Both the position numbers and the translations under genes were made by a program. The notes beneath the pieces are model-generated. The model saw only the letters and a program-made list of their open reading frames with translations, made no database searches and was not told where the DNA came from. Below, piece by piece: positions 58,521-64,000 of a stretch of 64,000 bases of DNA. The DNA is taken from contig NZ_KB889963.1 of the NCBI RefSeq assembly GCF_000372845.1, positions 2,117,923 to 2,181,922 on the forward strand, read 5' to 3'. The stretch is from Methylocystis rosea SV97. GTDB taxonomy: Bacteria > Pseudomonadota > Alphaproteobacteria > Rhizobiales > Beijerinckiaceae. The first letter of the stretch is position 1. Each line of letters starts with the position of its first letter.

Positions 58521-58643
58521 GAGCAGGTACCGAGAAAGTCGACGGACTTTTTCGATCAGAACCTGCTCCAACATTTCGATTTGCGGTTCCCTTATCAATC
58601 ACATGAGTCCATGTGATCGGGAAACAGATCGGGAAACGCTCTA
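58521..58643. repeat. Compound palindromic repeat next to pmtA stop
   Basis: GAGCAGGT (58521-58528) pairs with ACCTGCTC (58561-58568), with a second near-perfect stem of AGAAAGTC/GACTTTTT inside. A perfect 8-bp dyad ATCACATG-agtc-CATGTGAT lies at 58598-58617, then GATCGGGAAAC is repeated directly twice (58615-58625 and 58627-58637), ending at GCTCTAG, which gives the pmtA stop codon. Confidence 0.8.
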
Positions 58644-59363
58644 GGCGAGCGCCAACTGTTTTGGCGCGGACCTTTCGCGTTCTTTTCTCTCTACTGGGAG
58701 ACGCTCGATCCGCGTCAGCGTAAACAGACCGAAGGGCGCCAGCGGGCGGCGCTCGACGAGCCTCATCTGCGGGTTCCGATTGATCCAGTCGCCGATGATC
58801 GACCAGGGAAATTGCGGGCGCCAGCCGAGTTTCGGCGCCATATGGCGGTCGAGCCACGCCTCGAACAGCGCGATGGCGTCGTCCTTGCCGCTCACATGAT
58901 TGACCAGCACGATCTCGCCGCCCGGCCGCAGCACGCGCGCGAGTTCGTCGAGCATAGCTTGAGGCTCCGGCACGACCGTGAGCACGTAGGGCGCCACGAC
59001 GCAGCCGAAACTCGCGTCGGAGAACGCCATTCGCGTCGCATCCATTTTCACGAGGCCCGCGACATGGCCGAGACGCTCGCGGCGCACGCGCTGCGCGGCG
59101 CGGCGCAGCATCGGCTCCGACAGATCGACGCCGACGACCCGCGTATTGGCCGCAAACATCGGCAGTTCGAGTCCCGTGCCGACGCCGACGTCGAGGATCG
59201 GTCCGTGAGAGTTGGACGCGGCCGCGGCGGCGGCGCGACGGCCTGGCTTCAACAAAATGTCGAACGTCAGGTCGTAGATCGGCGCCCAGCGCGCATAGGC
59301 GGCCTCGACATTGCCGTTGTCGAGTGTTTCGACTTCCCGTAAAAAATTCCTTGCTTCGCTCAT
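58641..59363 (-). CDS. pmtA: Class I methyltransferase, phosphatidylethanolamine N-methyltransferase-like
   Basis: A 240-residue SAM-dependent enzyme of the PmtA type, which methylates phosphatidylethanolamine towards phosphatidylcholine in Hyphomicrobiales. Motifs: [13 protein letters not shown] at the N terminus, [15 protein letters not shown] (SAM loop), [14 protein letters not shown] and [10 protein letters not shown]. Related ubiquinone methyltransferases are close in sequence, so phospholipid specificity is likely but not certain. The start overlaps the mnmA stop by 4 bp (ATGA). Confidence 0.8.
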   Translation of the reverse strand: MSEARNFLREVETLDNGNVEAAYARWAPIYDLTFDILLKPGRRAAAAAASNSHGPILDVGVGTGLELPMFAANTRVVGVDLSEPMLRRAAQRVRRERLGHVAGLVKMDATRMAFSDASFGCVVAPYVLTVVPEPQAMLDELARVLRPGGEIVLVNHVSGKDDAIALFEAWLDRHMAPKLGWRPQFPWSIIGDWINRNPQMRLVERRPLAPFGLFTLTRIERLPVERKERERSAPKQLALA

Positions 59364-60592
59364 CGAGGCGCCCTTCGCACTTCTGCGGCGCGCAGCGGCG
59401 GCGCCTTTGATGCCATCACCATTGCTGCAGGCTCGATCCCGGCGATAAATCCGCCGCCGAGCACGCGCGCTTCATTTTCGTCTGCGTCGTAGAAGACGCA
59501 CGCCTGCCCAGGCGAGACGCCGAATTCGCTTGCCGCGAAGACGACCAGCGCGCCGCCGTCCCCGCCCGGGATCAATCGCGCGGGGACTGGCGGCCGCGTC
59601 GAGCGCACGCGCGCCATGATGTCGAGGCCCTCAGGCGGCAGGGAAGAGAGCGCGCCGTCGCCAATCCAGTTCACGTCGCGTAGCTGCACGGCGCGCGTGT
59701 CCAGCGCCTCGCGCGGGCCGACCACGACCTGAGCCTTCGCGGCGTCAAGACGCAAGACGTAAAGCGGCTCCGCGTCGCGGCCGGCGACTTTTGCGCCTAG
59801 CCCCAGGCCACGGCGCTGCCCGATGGTGTAGTGGATGACGCCGGCGTGGCGTCCGAGCACACGGCCGTCGAGGTGCACGATCTCGCCGGGCACCACCGAA
59901 GCTGGCGCAAGCTTCTCGACGACGTCTGTATAGCGTCCCGTCGGCACGAAGCAGATGTCTTGGCTGTCTGGCTTATCGGCGACCTCGAGTCCGAAGCGAC
60001 GGGCCATGTCGCGAACTTCGGCCTTGGTATAGTCGCCGAGCGGAAAGCGCAGCATCCGCAGCTGCTCGCGGGTCGTCGCGAACAGGAAATAGCTCTGGTC
60101 GCGCGCCGCATCCTTGGCGCGGTAGAGCGCACGGCCGCCGCGTCCGTCGTCGCGGGCGGAAATGTAATGGCCGGTCGCGAGCGCGTGCGCGCCGAGGTCC
60201 TTCGCCGTCTCCATGAGATCGGCGAATTTGATGAACTGGTTGCAGGCGACGCAGGGCACGGGAGTCTCGCCGCTGGCGTAGCTCGCGGCGAATTCGTCAA
60301 TCACCTTCTCGCGAAACTTACTCTCGTAATCGAGAACGAAGTGCGGAATGCCCAGTCGCGCCGCAACATTTCGCGCATCGTGGATGTCGCGCCCCGCGCA
60401 GCAGGCGCCCTTGCGGTGCGTGGCTTCGCCGTGATCATAAAGCTGCATCGTGACGCCCACGACGTCGTAGCCCTGCTCCTGCAGCAGAGCGGCGACGACG
60501 CTGGAGTCGACGCCGCCCGACATGGCGACGACGACGCGCGTCTCGCGCGGCGAGGAAGGCTGCGGCGCATGATCCGATACGCTATTCGTCAT
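59360..60592 (-). CDS. mnmA: tRNA-specific 2-thiouridylase MnmA
   Basis: A 410-residue enzyme that thiolates uridine 34 in tRNAs for Lys, Glu and Gln. The PP-loop is AMSGGVDSS near residue 25, the catalytic cysteines lie in [14 protein letters not shown] and [10 protein letters not shown], and the [13 protein letters not shown] segment is typical. It is longer than E. coli MnmA (368) because of an N-terminal 17-residue lead and a C-terminal extension. It forms an overlapping pair with pmtA, on the minus strand. Confidence 0.96.
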   Translation of the reverse strand: MTNSVSDHAPQPSSPRETRVVVAMSGGVDSSVVAALLQEQGYDVVGVTMQLYDHGEATHRKGACCAGRDIHDARNVAARLGIPHFVLDYESKFREKVIDEFAASYASGETPVPCVACNQFIKFADLMETAKDLGAHALATGHYISARDDGRGGRALYRAKDAARDQSYFLFATTREQLRMLRFPLGDYTKAEVRDMARRFGLEVADKPDSQDICFVPTGRYTDVVEKLAPASVVPGEIVHLDGRVLGRHAGVIHYTIGQRRGLGLGAKVAGRDAEPLYVLRLDAAKAQVVVGPREALDTRAVQLRDVNWIGDGALSSLPPEGLDIMARVRSTRPPVPARLIPGGDGGALVVFAASEFGVSPGQACVFYDADENEARVLGGGFIAGIEPAAMVMASKAPPLRAAEVRRAPR

Positions 60593-60823
60593 TTTCGGAA
60601 GCGACGCCTGTTTTTATACGGAAAGTGGGGCGAGATGGGTGAAGGCGCAAAAGCCCCGGCCCGCCGCGCATCGGTGAGGCCGCTGTCACCATTTAGAGCA
60701 TTACCCGTCCAAGAGGCAATCCTGTCGAAGTTTTTCGGAGATCCGACATTCCTGCGTCATATTGTTCGCAGCCGCCATCGCTGCTATGACGCCGCGGCGT
60801 TTAAGGCGCGGGGATGGATTTAA

Positions 60824-61765
60824 ATGGCGGCGATGAAACTCCTGGCGGGCAACTCCAACAGGCCGCTGGCGGAGGCGATCGCCGCCCACCTGGGCGTTCA
60901 GCTCTGTCGCGCCCAGGTTCGCCGCTTCGCCGACCAGGAAATCTGGGTGGAAATCCTGGAGAATGTGCGCGGGCAGGACACGTTCGTGATCCAGTCCACA
61001 TCCGCGCCGGCCAACGACCACCTGATGGAGCTGCTGATCATGATCGACGCGCTGCGCCGCGCCTCGGCGCGTCGCATCACGGCGGTCATTCCCTATTTCG
61101 GCTACGCCCGCCAGGACCGCAAACAGGGGCCGCGCACGCCGATCTCGGCCAAGCTTGTCAGCAATCTGATCACGCGGGCGGGCGCGGACCGCGTTCTGAC
61201 CGTGGATCTACACGCCGGCCAGGTTCAGGGCTTCTTTGACATTCCAACGGACAATCTTTTCGCCGCGCCGGTCATTGTGGCGGACATCAAGTCCCACCTT
61301 GAGCTCAAGAATGTCATGGTCGTGTCGCCGGACGTCGGCGGCGTGGTGCGCGCGCGGGCGCTGGCGAAGCGCATCGACGCGCCGCTCGCCATCGTCGACA
61401 AGCGCCGCGAGCGCGCAGGCGACTCCGAGGTCATGAACATCATCGGCGACGTGAGCGGCCACAACTGCATCCTCATCGACGACATCGTCGATTCGGGCGG
61501 AACGCTGTGCAACGCCGCCGAAGCCCTGCTCGCGGCGGGCGCCGGCTCCGTCTACGCCTTCATTACCCATGGCGTGCTGTCGGGCGCGGCGGCGGAGCGC
61601 ATCGCCAACTCGAAGCTGAAGCAGCTTGTCGTCACCGACACGATCCGCGCGACGGCCGCGGTCGAATCCGCCCCGAACATCCGCGTCATTCCGATCGGCC
61701 ATCTGATCGGCGAGGCGATCGCCCGAACCGCCAGGGAAGAGAGCGTCTCCAGCCTGTTCGACTAG
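60824..61765 (+). CDS. prs: Ribose-phosphate pyrophosphokinase
   Basis: A 313-residue enzyme making PRPP from ribose 5-phosphate and ATP, for nucleotide and cofactor synthesis. Motifs: [31 protein letters not shown] with the flexible catalytic loop, [17 protein letters not shown] and [10 protein letters not shown] (PRPP-binding). ATG 60824 has GGGATGGA upstream; the typical N terminus begins three codons later at ATG 60833, which is also possible. Confidence 0.95.
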   Translation: MAAMKLLAGNSNRPLAEAIAAHLGVQLCRAQVRRFADQEIWVEILENVRGQDTFVIQSTSAPANDHLMELLIMIDALRRASARRITAVIPYFGYARQDRKQGPRTPISAKLVSNLITRAGADRVLTVDLHAGQVQGFFDIPTDNLFAAPVIVADIKSHLELKNVMVVSPDVGGVVRARALAKRIDAPLAIVDKRRERAGDSEVMNIIGDVSGHNCILIDDIVDSGGTLCNAAEALLAAGAGSVYAFITHGVLSGAAAERIANSKLKQLVVTDTIRATAAVESAPNIRVIPIGHLIGEAIARTAREESVSSLFD

Positions 61766-61787
61766 ACATTCCGCCGAGCTGCGTCAG

Positions 61788-62249
61788 TCAGACATCGAGT
61801 CTCGAGGGATTCGGACGGAAGCGCAGGACGGTGAGGCAAGCGCCGGCGAAGCCGAGCGTCGTCGTCACGATGCTCGCCATGAGATAGAGCCTGAACAAAT
61901 TCGGACCCCAGCCTTCGGCCGGCGGGCCGTCGAGGATTGGAAACGCCGCCTGCAAGACGAACAGGCTCGAATTAGTGAAAGCGCCCACGACCATCGCCCA
62001 GCGCACGGGCCAGGCGAAAGGAATGCGCGTTCCATAGAAGCCGAGCAGGAGCGCGCTCATCAGCAGGAAGTCGATATGGGCCTGCAAGACGCGCGAGAAC
62101 TTCCCGGGAAAGACCGCCGAGACGAGCGGCGCTTCCATTTTGAGCGACACCAGACACCACGCCAGAACGAGCGCGACGAGAATCCACAGGGCGGCGCCCC
62201 GGACGAGAATAATGTTTGTCGTCTCGGCCGATTGCGCGTTGTCCGTCAT
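61788..62249 (-). CDS. Membrane protein with four predicted helices, unknown
   Basis: A 153-residue protein from ATG 62249 (GAGGA upstream; open upstream to 62312). It has about four hydrophobic helices: ALWILVALVLAWCLVSLKME, IDFLLMSALLLGFYG, WAMVVGAFTNSSLFVLQ and LMASIVTTTLGFAGACLTVL. The pattern with AHIDFLL recalls small four-helix mutase-like membrane proteins, but I do not recognise the family. It is divergent from the AraC-type regulator gene. Confidence 0.7.
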   Translation of the reverse strand: MTDNAQSAETTNIILVRGAALWILVALVLAWCLVSLKMEAPLVSAVFPGKFSRVLQAHIDFLLMSALLLGFYGTRIPFAWPVRWAMVVGAFTNSSLFVLQAAFPILDGPPAEGWGPNLFRLYLMASIVTTTLGFAGACLTVLRFRPNPSRLDV

Positions 62250-62383
62250 CACGACATCCTCGGGTTCTTCTCGGCCGATCGCCGGAAGCTCGATACATGC
62301 CGCGTTCAGCAAGAAAGCGCTTGACCGGGACGGCTGATAAACTTGTCTGAAACGGCCGTCGGCTGCGGTTGAAGGAACTATCG

Positions 62384-63328
62384 ATGACGAAGGCGCAGAT
62401 CCTTTCGACCGAGCACGCTCCGCCGAAGCGGCGACGCGACTGGCTATGCGAGGTGATCGGACGCGAATACGCGCGCGTCGACGTGCGTCCTCTTCCGGCG
62501 CAACGCCTGTTCAACGAAATGACGATCTATGCGGGGAAGGATGTTCGGCTTTCTTCGATCCGCTCAAACGCCATACTGATCGAAAAGCCCAACCAGCCGT
62601 CGCTACCCGACAGCCATGATGTTTATCTCGCCGCCGTATTGCTTTCGGGCGAATATTTTCTGGAGCAGGACGGACGCCAGGTCTCGTTGAAGCCCGGCGA
62701 TATGACAATTTACGACGCGACGCGGCCGCATAAGATTCACTGCCCGGGAAAATTCTCCAAGCTGATTGTCTCGCTGCCGCGCGCGACGACGCGTGCGTTC
62801 TCGCCCGAAGTCGACCGCTGCGCGGCGTTGCGAGTCGCTGGCGCAGCGGGAGTCGGCGCGATGGCTGTGTCTTACATACGGTCCTTCGCGGCCCATGCGG
62901 GCGAGCTGACCGGGGAATCCTTCGATGCGATGGCCAGTCACTGCGCCGATCTGATCGCCTTGTCGCTCTTAGAACCCAGCGAACATCACCGGATAAACCG
63001 AGGGCGGGAGGCCACGCTGCGCCGGGTGAAGCGGTTCATTGAGAGCCGCCTCGGCGATCCGCGGCTCGATCCAGCGATGGCGGCGCAGACGCTGGGCCTC
63101 TCGTCGCGCTATCTCAATTCGCTGTTCGAAGCCGAGGGCCTCTCGCTTATGCGCTATGTATGGGCGAGGCGTCTCGAGAATTGTCGCCGCGACCTCTGCG
63201 CCGACGTTTGCGCGCCGATCGGCGAGATCGCCTACCGCTGGGGGTTCAGCGATCTCTCGCATTTCAGCCGCGCGTTCCGCCGGCGGTTTGGACAATCCGC
63301 GCGTGAGATGCGTGCAGGTAGCAACTAG
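62384..63328 (+). CDS. AraC-family transcriptional regulator
   Basis: A 314-residue regulator from ATG 62384 (TTG 62369 also open). The N-terminal half holds a cupin-like sensing domain (LLSGEYFLEQDGRQVSLKPG, the AraC-binding-domain pattern). The C-terminal half has two helix-turn-helix motifs, the second ending AYRWGFSDLSHFSRAFRRRFG, the classic AraC signature. The effector is unknown. Its divergent neighbour is the unknown membrane protein at 61788, a plausible target. Confidence 0.9.
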   Translation: MTKAQILSTEHAPPKRRRDWLCEVIGREYARVDVRPLPAQRLFNEMTIYAGKDVRLSSIRSNAILIEKPNQPSLPDSHDVYLAAVLLSGEYFLEQDGRQVSLKPGDMTIYDATRPHKIHCPGKFSKLIVSLPRATTRAFSPEVDRCAALRVAGAAGVGAMAVSYIRSFAAHAGELTGESFDAMASHCADLIALSLLEPSEHHRINRGREATLRRVKRFIESRLGDPRLDPAMAAQTLGLSSRYLNSLFEAEGLSLMRYVWARRLENCRRDLCADVCAPIGEIAYRWGFSDLSHFSRAFRRRFGQSAREMRAGSN

Positions 63329-63359
63329 TCCCGCCTTGCCTTGGCGTCGGCGCGCATTC

Positions 63360-63872
63360 TCAAATTTCGCGCGCCATGTCGACGAGTTTTGCGATCGTGC
63401 GCATATTGCGCGCCGTGCCATGCATGGCAGCCGGAATTTCGAGTTTCGAGCGCCCCATCCCTGCGCCATAGTGAACGTAAATCTCGCGTGATCCCAAATG
63501 CATTTCCTCGTCTGCTTTGCCTTTGGCGCGATCTAATGCATCGGGCGGCGGTGGATCATCGAGAAAAATGGCCACGGTGAAATTGGCCGGCTTTTCCGGA
63601 AAGGGATTTTGGTTGAGAACTGCCTGCATTTCATCGGCGGTGCGCACAAACACCGCGACAGGATTTCCGGCATAGGCGAGCAATCTCGCCTCCAGTTCCG
63701 ACTTTACCCTTCTTGGAGAGGCTTTGCTTTTAAAGACGACGTTTCCGCTCGCGATATAAGTTTGGACACGATCGAAACCAGCGTCGACGCACATCGCCTT
63801 GAGTTTGGTCATGGCGACTTTGCCGGTTCCTCCGACATTTACGGCGCGTAACAGCGCGACATAGCGGGTCAT
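63360..63872 (-). CDS. DUF1697 family protein
   Basis: A 170-residue protein from ATG 63872 (MTRYVALLRAVNVGG, the family's usual start). Motifs are MTKLKAMCVDAGFDRVQTYIASGNVVF and the later YVHYGAGMGRSKLEIPAAMHGTARN. DUF1697 proteins are small and widespread, and their function is not known. The upstream extension to 63992 is open but does not fit the family. The remaining window to 64000 holds nothing else I can call. Confidence 0.88.
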   Translation of the reverse strand: MTRYVALLRAVNVGGTGKVAMTKLKAMCVDAGFDRVQTYIASGNVVFKSKASPRRVKSELEARLLAYAGNPVAVFVRTADEMQAVLNQNPFPEKPANFTVAIFLDDPPPPDALDRAKGKADEEMHLGSREIYVHYGAGMGRSKLEIPAAMHGTARNMRTIAKLVDMAREI

Positions 63873-64000
63873 GCCAAAGCCGTGCATCGCGATCTGGCGC
63901 GCGTCAATCTCAAATCGATACGATGTGGCTGCGACCAAATTCCGTGGCCATTTGCCTCGACATTTGTCAAATGAAGGCGCGCTCTTGCCCAAGCTGGCGC

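Noticed and set aside
60693-60745. Further copy of the palindromic repeat before prs
   Set aside because: Only AGAGCA and a short TTTTTCGG remain recognisable; pairing arms are not clear enough to call.
1-64000. CRISPR array
   Set aside because: No regularly spaced direct repeats were seen; the repeated segments are palindromic or low-complexity coding sequence.

Overview
The window is GC-rich DNA from an alphaproteobacterium, probably Hyphomicrobiales. The indications are the codon bias, the family-typical genes (5-FCL next to a 6S-like RNA, PmtA-type methyltransferase, CobS/CobT, DusA, Tim44-like protein) and interspersed palindromic repeats of a kind common in that order. A methanotroph such as Methylocystis would fit, but nothing here proves a genus.

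Region 1 (1-19100) is the late half of a lambda-like siphophage prophage, entered in the middle of the portal gene. In order it carries: portal, a prohead protease fused to the major capsid protein, a DUF2190 decoration protein, head-tail connectors, tail terminator, tail tube, tail assembly chaperone, tape measure, four tail-tip proteins ending in a J-like protein, a run of fibre/appendage genes including a glycine-rich fibre, and a lysis cassette (GH24 endolysin with a C-terminal membrane anchor, tiny membrane peptides, overlapping i-spanin and o-spanin). Genes are packed with ATGA-type overlaps. The chaperone gene carries a textbook -1 frameshift signal: GGGAAAC, a 6-nt spacer, then a 12-bp stem.

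Region 2 (19100-25133) lies beyond the last phage terminator and is clearly more AT-rich. It holds a DNA methyltransferase facing, tail to tail, an apparent three-gene operon. That operon encodes two proteins I do not recognise and a large double-domain KaiC/RAD55-like ATPase, coupled by GTGA overlaps. It ends at a tRNA-Pro(CGG) whose 3' end points at the island, a classical attachment site. This cargo block is the best candidate here for an undescribed, probably defensive, system.

Region 3 (25134-41330) is chromosomal: folA-thyA, a VapC-type toxin with its antitoxin, a Tim44-like protein, hrpB (with an in-frame palindromic insertion), a DUF2235 membrane hydrolase, phosphomannomutase, cobS, dusA, and an arsenic operon arsR-arsI-arsC-arsD-arsA with no efflux permease gene in it.

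Region 4 (41573-49455) is a glycan or surface-decoration cluster: two glycosyltransferases, a phytanoyl-CoA dioxygenase-like protein, a FkbM methyltransferase, a glycosyltransferase-methyltransferase fusion and a C-methyltransferase. An OpgD/OpgG glucan gene follows.

Region 5 (51284-64000) is housekeeping: an amino-acid permease, photolyase, cobT, a LysM protein, a secreted beta/gamma-crystallin, 5-FCL with a 6S RNA candidate upstream, pmtA-mnmA, prs, a membrane protein, an AraC regulator and a DUF1697 protein. Compound palindromic repeats sit at 57569-57681 and 58521-58643 and supply the stop codons of two genes.
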